48,302 nucleotides of DNA from Aeromicrobium sp. (GTDB lineage Bacteria > Actinomycetota > Actinomycetes > Propionibacteriales > Nocardioidaceae): NCBI GenBank assembly GCA_023257515.1, contig JALRCA010000236.1, positions 1-48,302 of the forward strand, given 5' to 3'. Made by a program: the position numbers and the translations under genes. Below, piece after piece: positions 16,790-24,504 of this stretch. Under the pieces are notes generated by a model that was not told where the DNA came from, ran no database searches, and saw only the letters and a program-made list of their open reading frames with translations. Each line of letters starts with the position of its first letter. Position 1 is the stretch's first letter.

Positions 16790-18097
16790 TCAGGGACCCA
16801 GCACGCGGTCCAGGTAGGCGTTGGAGAAGACCCGGTGCGGGTCGGCCTCGTCACGGACCGCGACGAAGTCGTCGAAGCGCGCGTAGCGCTCCCTCAGGTA
16901 GCCGGCGTCGAGGGTGTGCATCTTGCCCCAGTGCGGTCGTCCCTCGTGCGCGGTGAAGATCTCCTGCGCGGCGGCGAAGTACCGCGTCGGGTCGAGCCGG
17001 TGGTACTGGTGCACGGCGACGTAGCAGCTCGCCCGCTCGTGGCCGGTCGACATCCAGACGTCGTCCGGTGCCGTGAAGCGCACCTCGATCGGGAACGAGA
17101 CGGTCTCGTGCCCGGCGTCGAACCATCGCTGCAGGCCCGCGATGACGTCGGGCAGGGCCTCGCGGGGCATCGCGAACTCCGACTCGCGGAAGCGGACGCG
17201 TCGCGGCGACACGAACACGTCGTGCGACGGCGCGACGTACTCGCGGGCCGAGAGCGCCGAGCCGGAGATCGCGTTCATGCGCGGCACCCAGGAGGGTCGC
17301 GCGCCGCCGACGCGGTTGACGAGCTCGAACAGGCCGTTGCTCAGCAGCTCGTCGTCGATCGCGTGCCGCAGCCTGCTCAGCGGCCGGGGCATCGTGCCCT
17401 CGGCCACGCGGTTGTTGCGCTTGACCAGGGCCTTCTCGGTGTGGGGGAACCAGTAGAACTCGAAGTGGTCGTTGTCCTCGACGAGCTCCGCCAGCCGCTC
17501 CAGCACCTCGGGCAGCGGCATGGGCTCCTCGCGGGCGTGGAGCAGGAACGCCGGCACGCACTGGAGCGTCACCTCGGTCAGGATGCCGAGGGCCCCGAGC
17601 GAGACGCGGACGGCGCCGAACCACGGGTGGTGCTCGTCGACCTCGACGACGGACCCGTCACCGGTGACGAGCTGGACCCCGACGACGGCAGCGGCGATGC
17701 CGTGCAGGCGGGACCCGGTGCCGTGCGTGCCGGTCGAGACGGCACCGGCGACGGACTGCGGGTCGACGTCGCCGAGGTTCGGCAGCGCGAGCCCCAGGGC
17801 GGCGAGCCGCGGGTTGAGCTCGTGCAGCGAGATGCCGGCCTGGACCCGGACGCGTCCCGTCGCGACGTCGTGGTCGAGCACCCGGTCCATCCGGTCGAGC
17901 CGCAGCAGCACGCCGTCGGTCGCCGCGATGGGGGTGAAGGAGTGTGCCGCGCCGTACGCCTTGACCGGCAGGCCGTCGACGACGGCCTCACGGACCGCTG
18001 CCACGACCTGCTCGGTCGAGGTCGGGTGCAGCCACCGCACCGGCCGGGTGGCGACGCTGCGACCCCAGTTCTGCCAGGTGCCCCTCGACGCGCTCAT
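16790..18097 (-). CDS. FAD-linked aldonolactone/alditol oxidase-like protein
   Basis: A 435-residue vanillyl-alcohol-oxidase-fold flavoenzyme of the D-arabinono-1,4-lactone oxidase / alditol oxidase family. H52 in YGAAHSFTP is at the usual covalent-FAD histidine, the PP loop continues with LPNLGDVDPQSVAGAVSTGTHG, and the family signature HWGK lies near residue 390 (RPHWGKMHTLDAGYL). It oxidises a sugar lactone or polyol with O2 or another acceptor. It starts four bases inside the stop of the upstream PLP-fold gene, so the two form a coupled pair. The substrate cannot be told from sequence. Confidence 0.85.
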   Translation of the reverse strand: MSASRGTWQNWGRSVATRPVRWLHPTSTEQVVAAVREAVVDGLPVKAYGAAHSFTPIAATDGVLLRLDRMDRVLDHDVATGRVRVQAGISLHELNPRLAALGLALPNLGDVDPQSVAGAVSTGTHGTGSRLHGIAAAVVGVQLVTGDGSVVEVDEHHPWFGAVRVSLGALGILTEVTLQCVPAFLLHAREEPMPLPEVLERLAELVEDNDHFEFYWFPHTEKALVKRNNRVAEGTMPRPLSRLRHAIDDELLSNGLFELVNRVGGARPSWVPRMNAISGSALSAREYVAPSHDVFVSPRRVRFRESEFAMPREALPDVIAGLQRWFDAGHETVSFPIEVRFTAPDDVWMSTGHERASCYVAVHQYHRLDPTRYFAAAQEIFTAHEGRPHWGKMHTLDAGYLRERYARFDDFVAVRDEADPHRVFSNAYLDRVLGP

Positions 18098-19254
18098 CCG
18101 AAGTTCTTCCCCTCGCCGCGGTAGGTGGGTGTCGTGGTCACGGTGCCGTCGCCACGCACGAGCGCGACGGTGTCGAGCCGCTCGAACGGCTCACCCGCCT
18201 TGGCGTGGCGCAGCAGGACGCGATCGCCGATGCGCAGGTCGCGGGCGGCCGGGCCCCTGACGGGGGTCTGGACCTCGCCGGCGCCCTCGGTCCCGATCAG
18301 CGAGAGTCCCTCGGGCCAGGCGGGCACCGGCGCGCGGGAGTCGCCGGTCGGGCCCGAGGCGATGTAGCCACCGGAGTACACAGTGGCGACGTCCTTGCTC
18401 GGACGTCGGACGACGGGCAGGGCGTAGAACGCCGCCGGCCGGGGAGTGAAGGCGTCGTAGCCGTCGAACAACCGCGGCGCGAACAAGCCGGAGCCGGCGG
18501 TCAGCTCGGTGATGGCGGGGTCGGCGCCCGTGACCTCGAGGCTGCCGGTGCCGCCCGCGTTGACGATCTCGAGCGATGCGTGCTGCGAGACGGCGTCGAT
18601 GACCGCGGAGCGCCGCCTGAGCAGCTCGGCGGCGGAGCGCCGCTTGACCAGCCGCACGGCGGGGGAGGAGTCCGGCAGCCCGGCGATCTGGGCGTCGTAG
18701 AACATCACCCCGACGAGGTCGAAGCCCGCCCGGGCGACGACGTCGCGGGCGACCCGGCCGGCCTGGCGCGCGGAGTGGACGGGGGAGCGGCGCACCCCCA
18801 GGTGCAGGGGGCCGAGCCGCAGCGACGCATCGACGTCGAGGCACACGCGGATCGGCGGGTGGCCGCGCCCGATCAGGGCGTCGATCACGTCGAGGTGCTC
18901 GACGGAGTCGATCATGACGGTGACGGCGGCGCGACGACGGTCGTCGGCGACGAGCTCGTGGAACCCGGCCGCGCTCGTGCTCGGGTACGCGAGCAGCACG
19001 TCGTCGATCCCGTGGTCGACGAGCCAGCACGACTCGAGCAGCGAGTACGACATCACCCCGGCGAAGCCCGGTCGCTGCAGCGTGCGGGTGAGGACGTCGC
19101 GCACGCGCACCGACTTGCTCGCGACGCGGACGGGCACGCCGGCGGCGCGGCGGACGAGGTCGTCGGCGTTGGCCCACAGGGCGTCCTCGTCGACGACGCC
19201 GAGTGGCGCCTCGAGGTCGCGGGTGGCGGTGAGCAGGTGCGTGAGCGGTGTCAC
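18094..19254 (-). CDS. D-serine deaminase / D-threonine aldolase-like PLP enzyme
   Basis: A 386-residue fold-type III enzyme: an alanine racemase-like barrel with PLP lysine K47 in VRVASKSVR, and a C-terminal beta domain ending RIGDRVLLRHAKAGEPFERL. In D-serine dehydratase the zinc is held by a His-x-Cys pair; here the matching spot reads HAK, so metal use differs or is lost. The family is usually labelled amino acid deaminase/aldolase. It overlaps the flavoenzyme gene by four bases. GTG 19254 follows TATCCT by six bases. Confidence 0.82.
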   Translation of the reverse strand: MTPLTHLLTATRDLEAPLGVVDEDALWANADDLVRRAAGVPVRVASKSVRVRDVLTRTLQRPGFAGVMSYSLLESCWLVDHGIDDVLLAYPSTSAAGFHELVADDRRRAAVTVMIDSVEHLDVIDALIGRGHPPIRVCLDVDASLRLGPLHLGVRRSPVHSARQAGRVARDVVARAGFDLVGVMFYDAQIAGLPDSSPAVRLVKRRSAAELLRRRSAVIDAVSQHASLEIVNAGGTGSLEVTGADPAITELTAGSGLFAPRLFDGYDAFTPRPAAFYALPVVRRPSKDVATVYSGGYIASGPTGDSRAPVPAWPEGLSLIGTEGAGEVQTPVRGPAARDLRIGDRVLLRHAKAGEPFERLDTVALVRGDGTVTTTPTYRGEGKNFG

Positions 19255-19260
19255 GCGGTC

Positions 19261-19266
19261 AGGATA
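19261..19266 (-). promoter_or_regulatory. Probable -10 of the PLP enzyme/flavoenzyme pair
   Basis: TATCCT (minus strand), six bases before GTG 19254. Confidence 0.45.
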
Positions 19267-19278
19267 GGGCGCTGCGGA

Positions 19279-19704
19279 TCAGCGCCGACCGAGCAGCGCG
19301 TCGAGCAGTGCGCCGAGGGGGTTGCCCGCGCTCGGCGTGGGCGTGGGGCTCGGGCGGGCCGGGGTGGGCGTCGGGCTCGGGCGGACCGGCGTGGCGCCGG
19401 TCGTCGGGGAGGTGGGCTCCGGGCTGCCGGGACGCTCCTCGACGCGGGCCGTGCCGGTGCGATCGGCCCGCGGCCGCTCGGTCTCGCGCTGCGGTGCGCG
19501 GGAGTCGTCGTCCGGCTCGTCCTTCGCGCCGGACCCAGTGGTCGCCGGCGCCGTCGTCGCACGCGGCTCGGCCTTCGTGAGCACGGCCTCCTGGATCCCG
19601 GACCGGTCGGGACCGCGGTCGGTCAGCAGCAGCACGACGGTCGACGCGAGCAGCAGCACGGCGACGACGAGGGCGGTCGAGCGCCCCACGAGACGTTGCG
19701 TCAT
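19279..19704 (-). CDS. Membrane-anchored Pro/Thr-rich protein, unknown function
   Basis: A 141-residue protein from ATG 19704: basic N-terminus (QRLVGR), one TM segment at about residues 10-28, then a long low-complexity tail rich in R/E/D and later P/T/S (tandem ARPSPTPTP-like units), ending with a short amphipathic NPLGALLDALLGRR. This suggests a membrane anchor with an extracytoplasmic, wall-spanning stalk. No family is recognised. GGGGGATC lies about seven bases upstream as a weak ribosome site, and TAGGGT at 19757-19762 (minus) is a likely -10. Confidence 0.6.
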   Translation of the reverse strand: MTQRLVGRSTALVVAVLLLASTVVLLLTDRGPDRSGIQEAVLTKAEPRATTAPATTGSGAKDEPDDDSRAPQRETERPRADRTGTARVEERPGSPEPTSPTTGATPVRPSPTPTPARPSPTPTPSAGNPLGALLDALLGRR

Positions 19705-19756
19705 CGGTGTGATCCCCCGGATCCAGGTTCCCGGCCGTGCCGGCTGGCGTCGTTCC

Positions 19757-19762
19757 ACCCTA
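19757..19762 (-). promoter_or_regulatory. Possible -10 of the Pro/Thr-rich protein gene
   Basis: TAGGGT (minus strand), 52 bases before ATG 19704; this would give a short leader containing the GGGGGATC ribosome site. Confidence 0.35.
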
Positions 19763-19827
19763 GAGGAGTCGTGCGAGGCCCCGGCGTGACGTCCACGACG
19801 TCGACCGCGACTACCATGGCGTCGCAC

Positions 19828-19903
19828 GCCCCTGTAGCTCAGTCGGTAGAGCGCTTCTCTTGTAAAGAAGATGTCGCGGGTTCGAATCCTGTCGGGGGCT
19901 CCA
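19828..19903 (+). tRNA. tRNA-Thr (anticodon TGT), CCA encoded
   Basis: A 76-base cloverleaf. The acceptor stem is GCCCCTG (19828-19834) with CGGGGGC (19893-19899), then T and an encoded CCA. The anticodon stem CTTCT/AGAAG frames loop CTTGTAA with anticodon TGT at 19861-19863, reading ACA and probably other ACN codons. The T-arm is GCGGG-TTCGAAT-CCTGT. TACCAT at 19812-19817 may be the -10. The 3' end of the convergent PAP2 gene lies antisense to most of it. Confidence 0.95.
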
Positions 19904-21035
19904 CGACGTCCGGCCCCGCGGACGGTGCCGGCCGCCTGGCCCGGGAACCCTCACGAACCCCGGCGCGCAACCCGGGCTGCGTACGGAGAACCGGGGTCGG
20001 GGCGCTGATTGGCCGACGCCAGCGCTTGCCGTTCATGGTGGCCCAGCCGGCGAGGCTGACGGAGATCCAGGCGATGACCGCCCCCGCGACGTCGTCGACG
20101 AGGTAGTGCCAGCCGAAGTAGATCGTGGCCACCACCGTGAGGACGAAGAACACCCAGCCGCTGATCCTGACCAGCTGCGACTGCGCCGTGCGGACGAAGA
20201 ACAGGGCCGCCGTCAGCGTGACCGACGTGTGCAGCGAGGCGAACCCGGCGATGCCGAACGTGCTGCCCCCGGACGGGTCGTCGTAGAAGCGCGCGGCGGA
20301 GCGAAACAGGGCGTTCTGCAGGTCGAAGACGCTGTTGTCGCTCAGCCCGCGGTACATCTCGGGCTGGACGAACGCCGGTCCGAACGTCGGGAGGGCGTAG
20401 TAGCTGACGACGCCGAGCACCCAGTTCAGGCTCAGGGCGGTCGCGTACCAGGCACCCCGGCTCAGGTCGCGCGACCACACCAGGAACGCGCCGAGCGTCA
20501 ACGGGATGAGAGGCAGGTACGCCAGGTAGGCGGCGGCCAGGACATGGGCGCTGACCTCGGTGCCGAGCAGGTCGTGGAGGACCGGACCGGGGTTGTTCCC
20601 GAAGAACATCCAGTGGTCCAGGCGCAGCAGCTCGGTGTCGAAGTTCGCGTCGCGCGCCTGCGGCAGGTGACTCTTGAGGTTGCGGTAGCTGACGTAGCAG
20701 ACGTAGAACGCGACGAGACCCGTCGTGATGAACCCCAGGCGCTTCCAGCTCCACTCGGTGCGGACGATCGTGCGGACCTCGGCCGGCACCTGGCGCAGCC
20801 TCGACAGCGGCCACGCGCCGACGCGGTAGATCGCCTGGGGGATCACGCCGGCGGCGAAGAACAGCAGACCGATGAGCGGCAGCCGGATGTACGCCGGCCC
20901 GAGGAAGCCCTCCGGGTCGCGCAGGGGCACGCCGTGGTGGTTCGAGGACCACACGGCGGCCACACCCACCACGAGCGAGAGCGCGACGGCGAAGGTGTAC
21001 GGCCAGCGGCGCAACAGATCGACCCACTTCTGCAT
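19839..21035 (-). CDS. PAP2-superfamily membrane phosphatase-like protein
   Basis: A 398-residue protein with about six to seven TM segments. The PAP2 catalytic region is present: GIAGFASLHTSVTLTAALFF carries the SxH motif, and YFGWHYLVDDVAGAVIAWI carries the final H-x3-D. It resembles inositolphosphotransferase-type (Aur1-like) PAP2 proteins that act on phospholipid head groups. After about residue 340 (GKRWRRP) conservation should end; the last 20 or so residues are read from the antisense strand of tRNA-Thr and end inside it. ATG 21035 follows TAGGGT by six bases. Confidence 0.83.
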   Translation of the reverse strand: MQKWVDLLRRWPYTFAVALSLVVGVAAVWSSNHHGVPLRDPEGFLGPAYIRLPLIGLLFFAAGVIPQAIYRVGAWPLSRLRQVPAEVRTIVRTEWSWKRLGFITTGLVAFYVCYVSYRNLKSHLPQARDANFDTELLRLDHWMFFGNNPGPVLHDLLGTEVSAHVLAAAYLAYLPLIPLTLGAFLVWSRDLSRGAWYATALSLNWVLGVVSYYALPTFGPAFVQPEMYRGLSDNSVFDLQNALFRSAARFYDDPSGGSTFGIAGFASLHTSVTLTAALFFVRTAQSQLVRISGWVFFVLTVVATIYFGWHYLVDDVAGAVIAWISVSLAGWATMNGKRWRRPISAPTPVLRTQPGLRAGVREGSRARRPAPSAGPDVVEPPTGFEPATSSLQEKRSTD

Positions 21036-21041
21036 GCCCGG

Positions 21042-21047
21042 ACCCTA
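21042..21047 (-). promoter_or_regulatory. Probable -10 of the PAP2 gene
   Basis: TAGGGT (minus strand), six bases before ATG 21035. It faces the -10 of the fusion flavoprotein gene across about 43 bases. Confidence 0.5.
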
Positions 21048-21090
21048 GGGATCCTGGCTGAGAGTCGTCTCAGGATTGCGCGGGTCTCCC

Positions 21091-21096
21091 TAGGAT
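21091..21096 (+). promoter_or_regulatory. Probable -10 of the fusion flavoprotein gene
   Basis: TAGGAT, six bases before ATG 21103. Confidence 0.5.
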
Positions 21097-21102
21097 CGGG
21101 AC

Positions 21103-22803
21103 ATGGACCAGGCGCGCCCGCAACCCGTCATCCTCGTGGTCTCCGCCGAGCACTCCGAGCCGTTGCTCGACGAGCTCGGTCGTTATGCACGCGACTACGA
21201 CCTGCATGCCGCGACCTCGGGTCGCGAGGCGCTCGGCCTGCTCGTGCGGTGGCGCGACGAGCCCCGGCCGGTCGCGCTCGTCGTGATCGACTCCGTGCTG
21301 CCGGACATCGACGTCGTCGACGCCGTGACGGCCCTGCGGCACAAGTCCCCGCAGTCGCGACGCCTCGTGGTGTCGCACTGGTCGAGGTTCCGCGCGGAGG
21401 CGACCCGGCTCAACCACGTGATGTCGCGGGGCGCGTTCGACGGCTTCCACCTGATGCCACGGGGGCAGCGGGACGAGGAGTTCCACCACGCCGTCACCGA
21501 CCTGCTGTCGGAGTGGGGCTCGACGTCGGCCGAGCCCGAGGTCGCGAGCATCAGGCTCGTCAGCGACGGTACCGACCGTGCGCTCAACCTGGGCATCAAG
21601 GACTTCGCCTCGCGGATGGGGATGCCCCTGCAGTGGCATCGTCCCGACCACCCGGAGGGTCGACGCATCCTGGAGCGCTGGGGCAAGGACCCGGTCTACC
21701 CGCTCGTCGAGGCGCTCGATCGCGAACCGTTCCACGTCACCTCGGTCCACGACGTCGCGATCTCGATCTACGGTCGGCCCGACGAGGTCGACGCCGGCGG
21801 AGTCGTCGACCTCGTCGTCGTCGGCGCCGGTCCGGCCGGGCTCGCGGCGGCGGTCTACGGCGCGTCCGAAGGACTCTCGACCGTCGTGCTCGAGGCCGAG
21901 GCGGTCGGCGGTCAGGCCGGCACGAGCTCGATGATCCGCAACTACCTGGGCTACCCGCGCGGGATCTCCGGCATGCGGCTGGCCCAGCGCTCGCGGGTGC
22001 AGGCCGTGCGCTTCGGGGCGCGGTTCTTCACGGGCTGGCCCGTCACGGCGCTCGACCTCGACGACCCGGACGGCTGCTTCGTCCTGCACACGGACGGCGG
22101 CGCGGTCCGTGCCCGATCGGTCGTCGTCTCGCCCGGTGTCTCGTACCGGCGGCTCGGCATCGAGTCCGTCGACGGGCTGGTCGGGCGAGGCGTCTACTAC
22201 GGCGCGGCCATGGCGGCCGCCCGCTCGCTCGAGGGGCGTGACGCCGTCGTGGTCGGCGGGGGCAACTCCGCGGGCCAGGCCGCCGTCCACCTGGCGCGCT
22301 TCGCCCGCTCGGTCACGGTCGTCATCCGTCGCGACAGCCTCGACGCCACGATGTCGCGGTACCTGATCGACGACCTCGACTCGCACCCGCGCATCGAGGT
22401 GCTGCCGTGCGCCGAGGTCGTCGACGCCGAGGGCGACCCCGACCTCGAGACGATCACGCTGCGCGACACGCGGACCGGCGAGACGATGCACCGTGAGGCG
22501 CAAGGCCTGTTCCTGCTGCTCGGTGCCGAGCCGCACTGCGAGTGGCTGCCGCCGGAGGTCGCGCGCGACGAGCGAGGCTTCGTGCTCACGGGACGCGACA
22601 CGCCCCAGGAGGTGTGGGTGGGCGGTGTGCCGCCGGAGAACCTCGGCACGACCGTGCCCGGTGTGTTCGCGGCGGGCGACGCACGGGCGGGATCGATGAA
22701 GCGCGTCGCGTCGGCGAGCGGTGAGGGCGCCTCGGCCGTGGCCTTCGTGCACGCGTGGCTCGCCGGTGAACCCGACCGCGTCGCGGCTCCCGCTTCTCGC
22801 TAG
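21103..22803 (+). CDS. Receiver-like / thioredoxin-like / TrxR-like fusion flavoprotein
   Basis: A 566-residue protein in three parts. Residues 8-135 resemble a response-regulator receiver with D63 at the phosphosite (VVIDSVLPD), but the acidic pair and the conserved lysine are missing (MPRG at about 118-121). Residues 148-225 look like a thioredoxin/glutaredoxin-fold domain without a CxxC. Residues 232-560 form a thioredoxin-reductase-like flavoprotein: FAD loop GAGPAGLAAAVYGASEG, NADPH loop VVVGGGNSAGQAAVHLA, closing FAD motif VFAAGDAR. The redox CxxC of thioredoxin reductase is absent; that stretch reads YYGAAMAAARSLEGRD. The electron acceptor is unknown. Its TAG stop lies inside the next gene's -10. 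Confidence 0.85.
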   Translation: MDQARPQPVILVVSAEHSEPLLDELGRYARDYDLHAATSGREALGLLVRWRDEPRPVALVVIDSVLPDIDVVDAVTALRHKSPQSRRLVVSHWSRFRAEATRLNHVMSRGAFDGFHLMPRGQRDEEFHHAVTDLLSEWGSTSAEPEVASIRLVSDGTDRALNLGIKDFASRMGMPLQWHRPDHPEGRRILERWGKDPVYPLVEALDREPFHVTSVHDVAISIYGRPDEVDAGGVVDLVVVGAGPAGLAAAVYGASEGLSTVVLEAEAVGGQAGTSSMIRNYLGYPRGISGMRLAQRSRVQAVRFGARFFTGWPVTALDLDDPDGCFVLHTDGGAVRARSVVVSPGVSYRRLGIESVDGLVGRGVYYGAAMAAARSLEGRDAVVVGGGNSAGQAAVHLARFARSVTVVIRRDSLDATMSRYLIDDLDSHPRIEVLPCAEVVDAEGDPDLETITLRDTRTGETMHREAQGLFLLLGAEPHCEWLPPEVARDERGFVLTGRDTPQEVWVGGVPPENLGTTVPGVFAAGDARAGSMKRVASASGEGASAVAFVHAWLAGEPDRVAAPASR

Positions 22804-22806
22804 CGT
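22801..22806 (+). promoter_or_regulatory. Probable -10 of the TSUP permease gene
   Basis: TAGCGT, six bases before GTG 22813; its first three bases are the stop codon of the upstream gene. Confidence 0.4.
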
Positions 22807-22812
22807 GACCGG

Positions 22813-23595
22813 GTGCCCGACGACCCCACCACCACCGTCGTCGCGTTCCTGACGGTCGCCGCGTTCGTCGCGGGCTGGACCGACGCCGTCGTCGGTGGTG
22901 GCGGGCTCGTGCAGCTGCCCAGTCTGCTCATCGCGTTTCCGCACGCCGCCCCGGTGCAGCTGCTCGCGACCAACAAGGTCGCCTCGATCGCCGGCACGAC
23001 GACGTCGAGCATCACCTACGCCCGACGCGTGCGACTCGATCCGCGCACGGTCGCACCCTTGGCGCTCAGCGCGTTCGCAGGATCGGCGGCCGGCGCGGTG
23101 GTGGCGTCGTGGATCCCGCGCTCGGCGTTCGACCCGGTCGTCCTGGTCGTGCTCGTGGGCGTGGGCGCCTACACGGTGCTGCGGCCGGCGATGGGCCAGG
23201 AGACCGCGCTGCGCCACGACGGGCGACGCCACTACGGCACGGCCGCGATCATCGGGCTGGCGATCGGGTTCTACGACGGCGCACTGGGTCCGGGAACCGG
23301 CTCGTTCCTGGTGTTCGCCCTGGTGGGCCTGCTGGGCTACGGCTTCCTCGAGGCGAGCGCCAAGGCCAAGATCGCGAACTTCGCGACGAACCTCGCGGCA
23401 CTCGTCGTCTTCGTCCCCCAGGGCGCGGTGCTGTGGGAGGTCGCGATCCCCATGGCCGTCGCGAGCGTCGGTGGCGGCTACGTGGGGGCGCGCACGGCGG
23501 TCTCGCGGGGGAGCCGGTTCGTGCGAGCCGTGTTCCTGGTGGTCGTCGTCGCGTTCACGATCAGGATCGGCGTCGACGTCGTCTCACGCTGGTGA
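22813..23595 (+). CDS. TauE/SafE (TSUP) family permease
   Basis: A 260-residue protein with about eight TM segments. The first family repeat is AGWTDAVVGGGGLVQLPSLL, then LLATNKVASIAGTTTSSITY. The second repeat is IGFYDGALGPGTGSFLVFALV and AKAKIANFATNLAALVVF. Members export sulfite, sulfoacetate or other organic anions or sulfur compounds. It lies nine bases downstream of the flavoprotein fusion, so co-function (e.g. sulfur redox) is possible but unproved. Its 3' end overlaps the convergent gpgS end by 12 bases. Confidence 0.9.
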   Translation: MPDDPTTTVVAFLTVAAFVAGWTDAVVGGGGLVQLPSLLIAFPHAAPVQLLATNKVASIAGTTTSSITYARRVRLDPRTVAPLALSAFAGSAAGAVVASWIPRSAFDPVVLVVLVGVGAYTVLRPAMGQETALRHDGRRHYGTAAIIGLAIGFYDGALGPGTGSFLVFALVGLLGYGFLEASAKAKIANFATNLAALVVFVPQGAVLWEVAIPMAVASVGGGYVGARTAVSRGSRFVRAVFLVVVVAFTIRIGVDVVSRW

Positions 23596-24504
23596 CCCGA
23601 GCCGCCACGTCGAGACGACCTCGCGGTGCAGCGACAACCCGGACCCCACGGACAGGGGGACCGCGTGCTCCGCGTCGACGCGGTCGAGACCGTCGAGCAC
23701 GAGGCTGAACGCCGCGCGGACCTGGAGCGCCATGCGGCCGAGGGCGGCGAGGTCCTGGTGCCGGTGCCGCCGCTCGCCGAGGTCGACCTGGGCGAGGGCG
23801 TCGAGACCGTGACGGGCGTGGACGGTCAGCACGTGTCCGATGTCGACGCCGTAGCCGGACACGAAGTCGACGTCGAGCAGCGCCGAGCGGCGGAACGCGG
23901 CCTCGCCGGCGAGCGGCTGCGCCAGGCCGGCGAGCTCGGGCACGCGTTCGCCGATCAGGGGTCGTGCCACGAGCTCGGTGACGCGACCACCTGAGACCTG
24001 CTCCCCGGGTCCGTCCCAGGGCCGGTCGTAGAACCCCTTGACGAGCACGAGTGACGGGTCGCTCTGCAGCGGCGTGACGAGGTCGACCGCGACGTCCGGA
24101 CGAAACCCCACGACGTCGGCGTCGAGGAAGACGCCCAGCTCGCCGGTCATCTCGCGCACGCCGGTGAGCAGGGCGTCGCCCTTGCCCGCCGCGGGCTCGC
24201 CGGTGGCCTCGACGACGCGTGCGCCCGCCTCGGCGGCCACCTTGGCGGTCGCGTCCTGGCTGTGGGAGTCGACGACGAGCACCTCGTGCACGTGGCCGGC
24301 CGCGACCGGTCCGTCGACGAGCGCCTGCACGATGTCTGCGACGGTGGCCTCCTCGTCACGCGCCGGCAGCACGACGCTGACCACGCCCGGACCAGGAGCG
24401 ACGGGTCCGCCGGCCGGCGCGGTGCGCCGACTCGTCCAGGCCGCCGCTCGGTCGAGCGGTGCGTCAGGCAAGGCCGCGCACCACCCGGGCGGGAGGACGC
24501 TCAC
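23584..24504 (-). CDS. gpgS: Glucosyl-3-phosphoglycerate synthase
   Basis: A 306-residue GT81 (GT-A fold) enzyme. It makes glucosyl-3-phosphoglycerate from NDP-glucose and 3-phosphoglycerate, a precursor of glucosylglycerate and, in mycobacteria, methylglucose lipopolysaccharides. Visible features are VVSVVLPARDEEATV, metal motif FLDADVVGF, GKGDALLTGV, GGRVTELVARPLIGERVPEL and QPLAGEAAFRR. It starts at GTG 24504, 41 bases inside folP2. The folP2-gpgS pair is also adjacent in Mycobacterium tuberculosis (Rv1207-Rv1208), which supports both calls. Confidence 0.9.
   Translation of the reverse strand: MSVLPPGWCAALPDAPLDRAAAWTSRRTAPAGGPVAPGPGVVSVVLPARDEEATVADIVQALVDGPVAAGHVHEVLVVDSHSQDATAKVAAEAGARVVEATGEPAAGKGDALLTGVREMTGELGVFLDADVVGFRPDVAVDLVTPLQSDPSLVLVKGFYDRPWDGPGEQVSGGRVTELVARPLIGERVPELAGLAQPLAGEAAFRRSALLDVDFVSGYGVDIGHVLTVHARHGLDALAQVDLGERRHRHQDLAALGRMALQVRAAFSLVLDGLDRVDAEHAVPLSVGSGLSLHREVVSTWRLGSPA

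Noticed and set aside
19839-19903. C-terminal tail of PAP2 as a conserved domain
   Set aside because: This peptide is the well-known translation of an antisense tRNA and carries no functional signal.
20106-23232. Long open frames of more than 700 codons on both strands
   Set aside because: They shadow the PAP2 and fusion-flavoprotein genes; the real frames carry PAP2 and FAD/NADPH motifs.
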